A program made the translations under genes and the position numbers. DNA of 47,531 nucleotides, taken from an uncultured Clostridia bacterium. Lineage in GTDB: Bacteria > Bacillota > Clostridia > Christensenellales > CAG-138. Below the pieces are notes generated by a model, which was not told the origin of the DNA, searched no databases, and worked only from the letters and a program-made list of their open reading frames with translations. Position 1 is the stretch's first letter, and each line of letters opens with the position of its first letter. This document shows, in pieces, positions 37,588 through 46,257 of the stretch. The stretch lies in NCBI GenBank assembly GCA_947306125.1, contig CAMZFO010000001.1, positions 67,153 to 114,683 of the forward strand, read 5' to 3'.

Positions 37588-38162
37588 ACCCTGCCCTTCG
37601 CGGCGTTCCTTAATTCGGCGACGATCCTGTTCCAAAGCTCAATGGGCTCGGAGCAGCCGTCCATGTCTATCCACGCCTCAGCGCGGTCGTCCGAGCTGCC
37701 GTCGATTATGACGCTCGTCTCGCCGTCGCCTATCGTGACGCCCGCCTCGTGCCCCTTCCTCGTGAAGGTCATGCTTATGAGGGCGTCGCTTTCCTCTATA
37801 TCCTTCAGCTTCCAGCCGCGGAAGGAGATATACTGCGTGAGATCCTCGAGCCGGTCGTATTCATACTGCGCGAATATGCGCTTTGCAAGCGGGTGGGAGA
37901 CGGTATGCGGAAGCTGCTTTATGGCCTCCGCGCGCATGCGCTTCTCCTCCCTTTGACGGCGGCCGATAAGCGCCAGCATAACGCCCGACCAGACGCACAG
38001 GAAGGCTATCGACGCGACGAATACCGCGGGGGTCCTTTCGATGACGAGCATGCCCGCAATGAACGCGGCAAGCCCCAGCGCGACGCCCGCGCCGCTTATC
38101 CATGCGAGGCGGATAGTCTCACGGGAGAATCTGCCGTACGAGGTGTTTTTATCTTTTTTCAT
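37584..38162 (-). CDS. Hypothetical protein with two N-terminal TMs
   Basis: Hydrophobic 'LAWISGAGVALGLAAFIAGMLVI' and 'VFVASIAFLCVWSGVMLALIG'; ATGA overlaps both sides. Confidence 0.6.
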   Translation of the reverse strand: MKKDKNTSYGRFSRETIRLAWISGAGVALGLAAFIAGMLVIERTPAVFVASIAFLCVWSGVMLALIGRRQREEKRMRAEAIKQLPHTVSHPLAKRIFAQYEYDRLEDLTQYISFRGWKLKDIEESDALISMTFTRKGHEAGVTIGDGETSVIIDGSSDDRAEAWIDMDGCSEPIELWNRIVAELRNAAKGRV

Positions 38163-38845
38163 ACTGTTCCTCCATTTTCAAGACATATGCGGAGCACGTC
38201 CCCGGGGCGTTCGGCGATATAGTCCGCTCCCGCTTCCTCGAGCTCCCCGCGCGAGCCGAAGCCGAAGAGCACCCCGACCGAATCGACTCCGTTGGCCTTC
38301 GCGCCGAGGATATCATGCTCGCGGTCGCCCACCATGAGCGCGCTTGCGGGCTCGGCTCCGAGCTGCTCCAGGGCGTAAGCTATCACCTCGTCCTTTTTCA
38401 AGCGCAGCTTCCGCTTCCTGCCCTCCGCGTCGTCAAGCTCGGCTCCCGCAATGAAGCGGAAATACCGCTTAAGGCCCGTGTCCTCGAGCACTACGTTTGC
38501 GAACACCTCCGGCTTGGAGGTGGCGAGCACGGGTGAAAAGCCCGCGTTTACAAGGCTTTCCAGCAATTCGGGTATGCCGGGATAGACCTTGTTTTCATGC
38601 ACGCCCTTTACCCGGTAGCGGCTGCGGTAAATATCCGCCGCCTCCCCCGCCCGCTCCCGCGAGAAGCCGTAAAAGCGCATGAAGGAATCGACGAGGGGCG
38701 GGCCGATGAAGCAGAAAAGCTCCTCACGCGAGGCGGGAAAAATGCCGAAATGCGCAAGCGCGAATTCGACCGAGCGGGTTATGCCCTCCCCCGAATCGAC
38801 TAGGGTCCCGTCAAGGTCGAACAAAACGTATCTGTATTTTTTCAT
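38159..38845 (-). CDS. HAD family hydrolase (phosphoglycolate phosphatase-like)
   Basis: 'YVLFDLDGTLVDSGEGITRSVEFAL', 'VLATSKPEVFAN', 'ALMVGDREHDILGAKANGVDSVGVLFGFG'. Confidence 0.9.
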   Translation of the reverse strand: MKKYRYVLFDLDGTLVDSGEGITRSVEFALAHFGIFPASREELFCFIGPPLVDSFMRFYGFSRERAGEAADIYRSRYRVKGVHENKVYPGIPELLESLVNAGFSPVLATSKPEVFANVVLEDTGLKRYFRFIAGAELDDAEGRKRKLRLKKDEVIAYALEQLGAEPASALMVGDREHDILGAKANGVDSVGVLFGFGSRGELEEAGADYIAERPGDVLRICLENGGTV

Positions 38846-39573
38846 ATCTTCCTTTCCAATCCGAGCAGCTCCGGTATGCGCGAACAGTCCCCGCCGCGTA
38901 TCTCACGCGGGACGGCGAACGCGGGGTTGTACCCGCCGGAGGTCTCCGTTTCGATATAGAGCGCGTCCATGCCGAAGCGCAGGGCGAGGGCGATATCCGC
39001 ACGCTGATCGTTGCCCGTCATTATGCAGTCGGAGGGGTCGAGGCTGTATGCGTCGAGCAGGCTCCGCATTATGCGCGGCGAGGGCTTTCTGACGCCCGCC
39101 TCCGAAGAGAGCGCTATGCCGTCGAAGCGGCCCTCGAGCCCGAGCAGCTTGAGCTCCGGGCGGGTGAAGCAGGCCTGCGCGTTGCTCAAAAGGAACAGCC
39201 TCGAGCCCTCGGCTCTGATCTCGTCGAGCACGGGCGCGGCCCACGGGTAAAGGCGGAGCTTTTTGGTCGAGAGCAGGCGGAACGCGACGGCCGTCTCCTC
39301 AACGAGGCGCTTTGCCGGACGGACGCCCTTATTGCGGTAAAGCGCGGCAAAAACGAGGGTGAGGTCGAGCTCGAAGAGCGGATCGGGGCTCTTCGCCTGC
39401 TCCGCCGCGCAGAGTTCGATATAGGCTTTTTTCAGCTCCGCCGCCGAATACGGAGCGCCGTGCATACCGAAATACGCCGCGGCGCGCCGCCAGAACGCGG
39501 GGCTTTCCTCATCCGTCCGTATATCGGCAAGAGTGCCGTAGAGATCGAATATATAATTCGCGTAACGAGCCAT
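38842..39573 (-). CDS. HAD family hydrolase
   Basis: 'NYIFDLYGTLADI', 'LFLLSNAQACF', 'CIMTGNDQRADIALALRFGMDALYIET'. Start trimmed to MARYANY. Confidence 0.88.
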   Translation of the reverse strand: MARYANYIFDLYGTLADIRTDEESPAFWRRAAAYFGMHGAPYSAAELKKAYIELCAAEQAKSPDPLFELDLTLVFAALYRNKGVRPAKRLVEETAVAFRLLSTKKLRLYPWAAPVLDEIRAEGSRLFLLSNAQACFTRPELKLLGLEGRFDGIALSSEAGVRKPSPRIMRSLLDAYSLDPSDCIMTGNDQRADIALALRFGMDALYIETETSGGYNPAFAVPREIRGGDCSRIPELLGLERKI

Positions 39574-39630
39574 GCCTTTACCGCCTTTCCCTTCCCATTT
39601 TATCACATGGGGCCGCCTCCCGCAACAAGG

Positions 39631-39659
39631 TTGTGAGCGGGAAAAGGATGTGGTATAAT
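39631..39659 (+). promoter_or_regulatory. Promoter for the capA-like gene
   Basis: TTGTGA-N17-TATAAT, 29 bp before ATG 39688. Confidence 0.55.
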
Positions 39660-39687
39660 AGCCCCATCAGTTTTTGCGGAGGCGGAT

Positions 39688-41121
39688 ATGAAAGGGAATT
39701 TGCTCAAAAGCGCGCTCGCGCTGCTCATTGCGCTCAGCGCCGTTTTTGCGGGAGCCGCATGCGTTTTTTTGCGTCCCGCGGAGCAGAGCGCCGTTATAAC
39801 GGAAGCGCCGGACGTATCGGAGGCCGTTACGGAAGCGCCTTCCGCCGGCCCGACTTCGGCTCCCGCTCCCCCGCCGACCGGGGAGCCGACCGCGGCGCCC
39901 ACCGGGGAGGATACGCCTGAGCCGATCACGGAGGAGCCGACGCCCGCGCCGACAGCGCCGCCCACGGAAAAGCCGACTCCGGCGCCCACTCCCGCGCCCA
40001 CTCCGAAGCCGACTAAGGAGCCGACGCCGAAGCCGACGAAGACTCCCAAGCCGACAGGCTCCCACACCGCGAAGCCCTCCGCGACCCCCGGCCCGGCCTT
40101 CGATCCCTCGGACGTGACTATGATGTTCGTGGGGGATCTGATGTGCCTTTCGGGTCAGCAGTACGCCGCCATGAATCAGGCGGGCAGCGGCGCGGATTAT
40201 GATTTCCGCCCCTCCTTCGATTACGTGAAAAGCATACTCTCCCGCGCGGATATTGCGATGGGTAACCTTGAGACCACCCTTTCCGGCTCCTGGCCCTATG
40301 CGACGGAGGAGAAGGAGATCGACGGCATGCCCAACTGCAACGGGCCAGCCGAGTTCCTGCAGGCCGTGAAATACGCCGGGTTCGGCGCGCTCGCGCTCGC
40401 CAACAACCACTGCTGCGACGCGGGAGTCACGGGCATACTGGAGACGCTCGACGCGGTGGATCAGTACGGGCTTAAGCACACGGGGCTCTTCCGTACCGAA
40501 AGCGAATCAAGGTATAAGATACTAAGCGTCGGCGGGATCAAGGTGGGGCTTTTATCCTACGCCGAGTTTTACAACCACAAGGAGAGCTGCGTATACGAGG
40601 CAGGCTGTCCCTTTATGATAAACACCTATTCGGAGAGCACGGCAAGAAGGGATATCGCGGCGGCGAAGGCAGCCGGAGCGGAGTTCATAATCGTTTACGA
40701 GCATTGGGGCAGGGAGCACACGCACGAGCCCACCGAGCTGCAGTTGAAGCACGCGAGGCAGCTTGCAAACGCGGGCGCGGACCTCATATGCGGCTCGCAT
40801 TCGCATACGGTGCAGCCGAGCGTATGGCTCGAGGCCGACGACGGGAGGCGGGTGCTCTGCGCCTATTCCCTCGGCAATTTCGTTTCGAGCATGAGCCAGT
40901 CCGCCTCGAACGATACCGTGATAATGGAGCTTCGCATAGGCCGCAGCGGAGGCAGAACGGTTATAAAGAACGAGACCTACCACCCCTGCCGTGTGATCCG
41001 TCAGGTAGGCGGCAAATGCTTCGTGGTCGTGCCGACGAGCGAGACCTCCATCCCCTCTATAAGGGCGGAGCTCGAGGCCGCGGAGGAGAGGATAATGAGG
41101 ATACTGATGAGCAAAAGATGA
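39688..41121 (+). CDS. CapA family (poly-gamma-glutamate synthesis-type) metallophosphatase with Pro/Thr-rich linker
   Basis: 'VTMMFVGDLMCLSGQQ', 'ADIAMGNLETTLSG', 'ALANNHCCDAGVTGILETLDAVDQYGLKHTG', 'HWGREHTHEPTELQLKHARQLANAGADLICGSHSHTVQP'. Confidence 0.9.
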   Translation: MKGNLLKSALALLIALSAVFAGAACVFLRPAEQSAVITEAPDVSEAVTEAPSAGPTSAPAPPPTGEPTAAPTGEDTPEPITEEPTPAPTAPPTEKPTPAPTPAPTPKPTKEPTPKPTKTPKPTGSHTAKPSATPGPAFDPSDVTMMFVGDLMCLSGQQYAAMNQAGSGADYDFRPSFDYVKSILSRADIAMGNLETTLSGSWPYATEEKEIDGMPNCNGPAEFLQAVKYAGFGALALANNHCCDAGVTGILETLDAVDQYGLKHTGLFRTESESRYKILSVGGIKVGLLSYAEFYNHKESCVYEAGCPFMINTYSESTARRDIAAAKAAGAEFIIVYEHWGREHTHEPTELQLKHARQLANAGADLICGSHSHTVQPSVWLEADDGRRVLCAYSLGNFVSSMSQSASNDTVIMELRIGRSGGRTVIKNETYHPCRVIRQVGGKCFVVVPTSETSIPSIRAELEAAEERIMRILMSKR

Positions 41122-41140
41122 TCGTTTTTTCACAGCAAAG

Positions 41141-41165
41141 CCCCGCGTTTTTTTAAAACGCGGGG
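41141..41165. terminator. Bidirectional terminator
   Basis: CCCCGCGTTTT-ttt-AAAACGCGGGG between convergent genes. Confidence 0.85.
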
Positions 41166-41183
41166 CCGGTTTTTAAGAAAGGA

Positions 41184-42110
41184 TCAGTTTTCGGGGATGA
41201 CGGCGAACTGGAATAGGTCGGTTGCCGTGCCGCCCTCGGATTCAAACTCGACGTCGCCCTTGCAGAATATGCAGGGAGAGCCCTCGACTATGGTCAGAAG
41301 CTCGGAGCGGAACTCATAGTCCTTTACCTCCCCGTATATCTCGGCGAGCTTCGCCTCTATCGCGGGCAGATAGTCCTCAAGCTTGAGCTCCGGAGCCTTA
41401 TCGAGGCCGCGTACCGCGTTGCACTTCATAAGCACGCGGAATATGTTCCCTTCGGGATCGAGCGAGACCGTGACCGAATCGCCGTGCTCGAGCCCGTTCG
41501 TTTCATTATACCAGCGGACGGAATAATCGTAGATCCGCTTTTCCTTATCGGGCTTTGAGACCTTGAAGTGCTCGAAGCCGCTGACGTCGATCTCGCTCTT
41601 GAGCGCCTCCGCGACGGCGGCCGCCATCTTCTTTTCGGATTTGTTCTTCTTTATATTTATCGAGGCAAGCGTGCCGTAAAGCAGCGCGATCTGGCCTATG
41701 CTGCCGTCCGGTAGGAGCCTTACCAGAGTTCTGACGTCCTTAAGCGCGGGATCGTCCGAAACGATCTCGTATTCATCGACGGTGTAATCGCCGACGACGA
41801 ATGAGACTCTGCGGATGAAGGAAAGCTCATACTCCCTGCCCGCAAATTCGATCGTCCTCTTTTCCCCCTCCCTGCTCTCGTCGGGGATCTGAGTAAGATT
41901 CTGAACGTGATCGTATGTCAGGCCGTGCTTCGAGCCCCACTCGCCGGCGCCTATGGTGACTATCCTGCACGGGGCGCCCTCCTCCGATCCGTGGGAAGCG
42001 GGCGAGGGCTTATCCTTGCCTCCCGCGCACGCGCCGAAAGCGAGTCCGCAGCCCGTTGCCATGAGCACGGCGAGCAGCGCGGAAACGATCCTTTTGAAAA
42101 AAACTTCCAT
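41184..42110 (-). CDS. Hypothetical lipoprotein
   Basis: N-terminal 'RIVSALLAVLMATGCGLAFGACAGG' lipobox. Confidence 0.6.
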   Translation of the reverse strand: MEVFFKRIVSALLAVLMATGCGLAFGACAGGKDKPSPASHGSEEGAPCRIVTIGAGEWGSKHGLTYDHVQNLTQIPDESREGEKRTIEFAGREYELSFIRRVSFVVGDYTVDEYEIVSDDPALKDVRTLVRLLPDGSIGQIALLYGTLASINIKKNKSEKKMAAAVAEALKSEIDVSGFEHFKVSKPDKEKRIYDYSVRWYNETNGLEHGDSVTVSLDPEGNIFRVLMKCNAVRGLDKAPELKLEDYLPAIEAKLAEIYGEVKDYEFRSELLTIVEGSPCIFCKGDVEFESEGGTATDLFQFAVIPEN

Positions 42111-42143
42111 TTATAGAGCCTCTTTCCTTTTTATTTACGGCTC

Positions 42144-42172
42144 ATTATATGCCGCCGCCGGGGCGGTGTCAA
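42144..42172 (-). promoter_or_regulatory. Consensus sigma-A-type promoter for the lipoprotein gene
   Basis: Minus-strand TTGACA-N17-TATAAT. Confidence 0.8.
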
Positions 42173-42222
42173 GAAATCGCGCCGCAGATGAGTAAAAATC
42201 CCGTAAAAAATCGCCGGCGCAC

Positions 42223-42251
42223 TTGAATTGTCCCCGAAGCGCAGTTATAAT
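42223..42251 (+). promoter_or_regulatory. Promoter for the RsbW-like/STAS operon
   Basis: TTGAAT-N17-TATAAT, before ATG 42290 with AGGAGG RBS. Confidence 0.6.
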
Positions 42252-42289
42252 ATGAAACAAATATCAGCTTGCATAAGGAGGTCTAATTA

Positions 42290-42874
42290 ATGAGATCCGA
42301 TACGATCACGGTCTGCACGGACGGCACGGGCGTCAGCGAAGCGCTTGCTCAGACCGAAGCGGTCGCCGTATTCAAGGGGCTCAACCGCAAGGACAGCCTG
42401 CGCCTGCGCCTTCTTGCCGAGGAAATGATGGGCATGCTCAGCGCCCTGACGGGAGAGGTGGAAGCGAAGTTCTATATCGAGGATGAAAACAACGATTTCC
42501 GGCTCCATCTTTCGACCGACACGAGCATGAATTCCGAGAAGCGCGAAAAGCTGCTCGAGGTATCCACCTCCGGCAGGAATTCTTCCGCGGTGGGTGTAAT
42601 GGGCAAGCTCAGGAATCTTTTCGAGAGGGCCTTCGAGCCCGTTGACTCCGACCCCGGCAATTATCTTTCGGTAGGCTGGATGGACCCGGAATACGATCCC
42701 CTCGGCGTCACCGCCTGGTCGCTCTGCAAGTACAGGGATTCCATTGAAAAGGACGGCAGCGCGAAGGAGGAGTGGGACGAGCTCGAGCGCTCCATAGTCG
42801 CCAATATCGCCGACGAGATAAGGATCGGCATAAAGGGCGCAAAAGTTGAAATGATCATTTACAAGAAATTTTGA
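42290..42874 (+). CDS. RsbW/SpoIIAB-like (GHKL-type) anti-sigma/ATP-binding protein, apparently degenerate
   Basis: Position ahead of a STAS gene; 'RLRLLAEEMMGMLSALTGEVEAKFYIEDENNDFRLHLSTD'. Family call tentative. Confidence 0.5.
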   Translation: MRSDTITVCTDGTGVSEALAQTEAVAVFKGLNRKDSLRLRLLAEEMMGMLSALTGEVEAKFYIEDENNDFRLHLSTDTSMNSEKREKLLEVSTSGRNSSAVGVMGKLRNLFERAFEPVDSDPGNYLSVGWMDPEYDPLGVTAWSLCKYRDSIEKDGSAKEEWDELERSIVANIADEIRIGIKGAKVEMIIYKKF

Positions 42875-42891
42875 AACAGGAGGAAATGGAT

Positions 42892-43179
42892 ATGACGATC
42901 AACAAGAAAATGGAAGGCGGCGTCCTTACGGTCGCTCTTGACGGCAGGCTCGACACCATGACCGCTCCCGAGCTCGAGAAGGAGCTTGACGGTCTTGCGG
43001 GCGCCAAGGAGCTCGTTTTCGACCTTACCGGGCTCGAGTACGTTTCCTCCGCAGGGCTGCGCGTTTTTCTCCGCGCCCATAAGCTCATGAACGGTAATAT
43101 GACCGTTCGCGGAGCAAACGAAATGATAAACGAGATATTTGAGGTCACGGGCTTCACGGACGTGTTCGATATCGAATGA
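42892..43179 (+). CDS. STAS domain anti-sigma factor antagonist
   Basis: 'VALDGRLDTMTAPELEKELDGLAGAKELVFDLTGLEYVSSAGLRVFLRAHKLM'; AGGAGG RBS 8 nt before ATG. Confidence 0.9.
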   Translation: MTINKKMEGGVLTVALDGRLDTMTAPELEKELDGLAGAKELVFDLTGLEYVSSAGLRVFLRAHKLMNGNMTVRGANEMINEIFEVTGFTDVFDIE

Positions 43180-43193
43180 TCCTTTGAGGTATC

Positions 43194-43220
43194 GCCCGGG
43201 CGCAGACCCGGGCTTTTTTT
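43194..43220 (+). terminator. Intrinsic terminator
   Basis: GCCCGGG-cgcaga-CCCGGGC-TTTTTTT. Confidence 0.9.
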
Positions 43221-43263
43221 ACGCTTCAGCGCGTCGATAAGCGAGATTTTTTTGCGAAAGGGG

Positions 43264-43292
43264 TTGAAAAAAGGGGGAATTTGTATTATATT
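43264..43292 (+). promoter_or_regulatory. Putative promoter for the polysaccharide deacetylase gene
   Basis: TTGAAA-N17-TATATT before ATG 43345. Confidence 0.45.
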
Positions 43293-43344
43293 ATTCAGTT
43301 GGGTATAAAGACTCCCACGAAGCTTTCAAAGGGGGCATGACATA

Positions 43345-44283
43345 ATGGAACAGCACGAAAAAAGAGGCCGCGGCGCGCGTATCATTTCGGCCGCGCTCTC
43401 CCTCATATTCCTTCTTTCGATGGGCGGATGCATCAGGCGTGAGCCCGACGATAAGCAGGCGAATGCCGGCGACGAGCCTTTTGAGATAGTCGACGACACT
43501 CCCCTGCCCGTGACCGCGGGGCCGACCTGCACTCCCTCTCCCACTCCGGAGCCCACGGAAGTGCCGACCGAAACTCCCGCGCCGACGCCGACTCCCAAGC
43601 CCACAGCCGCGCCTACCGAGAAGGCCGATCCCGCGCCCAAGAAGAAGGTCATGTATCTGACCTTTGACGACGGCCCCTACAAGTACACGGACGAGGTGCT
43701 GGACATCCTCGACGAATACGGCATAAAGGCGACCTTCTTCACCATCGGCAACTGCATCAAGGCCTACCCCAAGCAGGCAAAGCGCATCGTCAAGGACGGG
43801 CACGTGCTCGCCTGCCATACGCAGTCGCATGATTTTTCAATACTCTATCACGGCACGGAGGGCTTCATAAAGGACGTTGACAGGTGGCGTCAGACCGTCA
43901 TCGACGCCGTGGGTTACGACGCGGGCGCTTACGTGCTGCGCTTCCCCGGCGGCACCACGAACACCACCATCGGCGGGCGCAAGGGCAGGGATCCCTACGT
44001 CAAGGCCGTCAACAAGCACGGCTATCTGGCTTTCGACTGGAACCTCGGCCTTAACGACAGGTGGCTCGCGGGGAACAAAAAGAACCTCCCGCTGGAGGAT
44101 TATTTCTGGGAATCCTACATCGCCTATATAGGCATGGTAAGCAACGTCGAGCCGAGGATATTCCTCATACACGATACGGAGCCCGTCAGCGTGCATATGC
44201 TGCGCCGCGTCATAGACGACCTCATTTCGAGGGGCTACGAGTTCGGCGTGCTCACCGATCTTAAGGACAATTATCTGATGTAA
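43345..44283 (+). CDS. Polysaccharide deacetylase (NodB/CE4) lipoprotein
   Basis: 'VMYLTFDDGPYKYTDEVLDILDEYGIKATFFTIG', 'HVLACHTQSHDFS', 'VLRFPGGTTN', 'IFLIHDTE'; lipobox FLLSMGGC. Confidence 0.93.
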   Translation: MEQHEKRGRGARIISAALSLIFLLSMGGCIRREPDDKQANAGDEPFEIVDDTPLPVTAGPTCTPSPTPEPTEVPTETPAPTPTPKPTAAPTEKADPAPKKKVMYLTFDDGPYKYTDEVLDILDEYGIKATFFTIGNCIKAYPKQAKRIVKDGHVLACHTQSHDFSILYHGTEGFIKDVDRWRQTVIDAVGYDAGAYVLRFPGGTTNTTIGGRKGRDPYVKAVNKHGYLAFDWNLGLNDRWLAGNKKNLPLEDYFWESYIAYIGMVSNVEPRIFLIHDTEPVSVHMLRRVIDDLISRGYEFGVLTDLKDNYLM

Positions 44284-44444
44284 GGCGGTAACGACGCTGC
44301 CTTAAAAGATCATTCTATCGTCACAGCCGCGACATTGAACGGATGTGCTTCGCAGCTTATAATATCCCCGACGATCCCGCGGGGGATATTATCGCAATTC
44401 AGGGAAAACGGCTCTGCTGCCGGGAAAGGTTTTTGATACTGAAA

Positions 44445-46118
44445 ATGAAGAAGATAGCCGCAATACTGCTCTCGATACTGCTTATCGCGTCCCTTGCCGC
44501 CTGCGGCGGTAAGGGAACGGATCCCGCCGACCCGCAGAACACGGAGAATAACGGCTCCGATGGCTCCTCGGCGGACGCCGCGACGGATTCCTCCGTGAGC
44601 GCGGAGGAGGTCACGGGAGAATTCCTGATGCTCACCGCCGACGGGCATTATTCGCAGGAGGGCTCGAAATACGTCATCACCTCCGCGGGCACTTACACCA
44701 TGCGCGGCGCGCTCGACGGCCAGATAGTCGTTTCCGCGGGCGAATCCGAGGAGGTCGTGCTCGAGCTTTCCGGCGTGACCATCAACAATTCCTCCGACTC
44801 CCCCATAAAGATACTCTCGGCGGACAAGGTCGAGATCTCAGCCAAGAAGGGCACGGGCAACGTCATAAACGACAAGCGTCCGGTAAAATCGGCGGAGGAC
44901 GACAGCATGGGAGAAGCCGCGATATACGCCAAGGCCGACCTGAAGCTCAAGGGCAAGGGCACGCTCGTCGTGAACGCTTCCTATAATAACGGCGTGCACA
45001 CCACCAAGGATCTTACCGTCAAGAACCTCTCGCTCAAGGTGACCGCATACAATAACGCCCTGAAGGGCAACAACTCCATAACCATCAAGAGCGGCACGGT
45101 CGTTGCCGTCTCCACCAACGGCGACGGCTTGAAAACGACCTCGAGCGACCTGAGCAAGTCCGGCAATATCCGCGGAGACGTCGTTATCTCCGGCGGCAGC
45201 CTGGCGGTTTACGCGGCGGGCGACGGCATCCAGACGGCGCACGATTTCATTATGAAGGCCGAGGACGGAGCCTCCCCCAATATCACGATATTCACCGGCT
45301 CCTACAGCGGCTATACGGCGGCGGATTCCTCTGCGAGCTCCTTTAAGGGAGTCAAGGCGGACGACGCGATGGATATTTCCGCGGGCGTTATAAGCATTTC
45401 GAGTTTTGACGACGGTCTCAACGCCAATTACGGCACTTCGCTCGAATGCGGCGGAGTCGGCACGGGCAATATCAGCATTTCCGGCGGCAGCGTGACCATG
45501 ACCGTCTATTCCCCCGAGGGCAAGACCGGCGGCGGAAAGACGGGGCCCGGCGGCCGCGGACATCACGGCCATCAGCAGGCCGTGCCCGGCGCGGACGGCA
45601 TACATGCGGACGGCGAGCTCAACATCTCCGGAGGCACTTTAGAGCTCGACAGCGCGTATGAGGGGCTTGAGGCGAACGTGATAAACATCTCCGGCGGCAC
45701 TACCAGGATCACAGCCGTCGACGACGGCGTGAACGCCTGCAAGGGGCAGGCTTCGCCGCTCGTAAACGTTACGGGAGGCTTCCTCGACGTTTCGGTCGCT
45801 CCGAACGGCGACGTCGACGGTATCGACTCCAACGGCTCCTACACCCAGTCCGGCGGCGTGGTCATCACCCGCGGCCCCAAAAGCACCATGGCGGCGGCGA
45901 TAGACGCGGAGGGCGGCGTGCGCGTTTCCGGCGGCACGCTCATTGCGCTCGGCGCGGGCAGCATCGGCATAGAGGGGAACGTGAAGCAGCTCTCGCTCGA
46001 GCTCCATTCGGAGGGCGCTCATAAGCTCAAGGTGAACGGCGTCAGCTACGATCTCACGAACGCATATGCCTACGGGCAGACCTTGGCGGTAAGCGATACC
46101 GAGGTCACGGGAGAATAA
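44445..46118 (+). CDS. Carbohydrate-binding beta-helix lipoprotein (Cthe_2159-like)
   Basis: Lipobox LLIASLAAC; 'YVITSAGTYTMRGALDGQIVVSAGESEEVVLELSGVTINNSSDSPIKILSADKVEISAKKGTGNVIND' and repeated 'ISGGT' rungs. Confidence 0.8.
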   Translation: MKKIAAILLSILLIASLAACGGKGTDPADPQNTENNGSDGSSADAATDSSVSAEEVTGEFLMLTADGHYSQEGSKYVITSAGTYTMRGALDGQIVVSAGESEEVVLELSGVTINNSSDSPIKILSADKVEISAKKGTGNVINDKRPVKSAEDDSMGEAAIYAKADLKLKGKGTLVVNASYNNGVHTTKDLTVKNLSLKVTAYNNALKGNNSITIKSGTVVAVSTNGDGLKTTSSDLSKSGNIRGDVVISGGSLAVYAAGDGIQTAHDFIMKAEDGASPNITIFTGSYSGYTAADSSASSFKGVKADDAMDISAGVISISSFDDGLNANYGTSLECGGVGTGNISISGGSVTMTVYSPEGKTGGGKTGPGGRGHHGHQQAVPGADGIHADGELNISGGTLELDSAYEGLEANVINISGGTTRITAVDDGVNACKGQASPLVNVTGGFLDVSVAPNGDVDGIDSNGSYTQSGGVVITRGPKSTMAAAIDAEGGVRVSGGTLIALGAGSIGIEGNVKQLSLELHSEGAHKLKVNGVSYDLTNAYAYGQTLAVSDTEVTGE

Positions 46119-46133
46119 GGCGTTTTTGATACG

Positions 46134-46171
46134 AGGCCGCTTCCGCGGGAAACCGCAGGCGGCCTTTTTCT
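46134..46171 (+). terminator. Intrinsic terminator
   Basis: AGGCCGC...GCGGgaaaCCGC...GCGGCCTTTTTCTTTT. Confidence 0.75.
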
Positions 46172-46191
46172 TTTGAAAGCGGCCTTTCGTA

Positions 46192-46219
46192 TTGACAAAA
46201 TATATACGAATGGTATACT
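46192..46219 (+). promoter_or_regulatory. Strong promoter for the adhesin gene
   Basis: TTGACA-N16-TATACT. Confidence 0.75.
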
Positions 46220-46257
46220 GTATGTGAATTATTTATGTTTGGAACGGAGGTACCCTT

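Noticed and set aside
35410-39573. Helicase operon as a known anti-phage defence system
   Set aside because: No nuclease, protease, TIR, reverse transcriptase or other hallmark defence partner is present; UvrD-like helicases are usually housekeeping.
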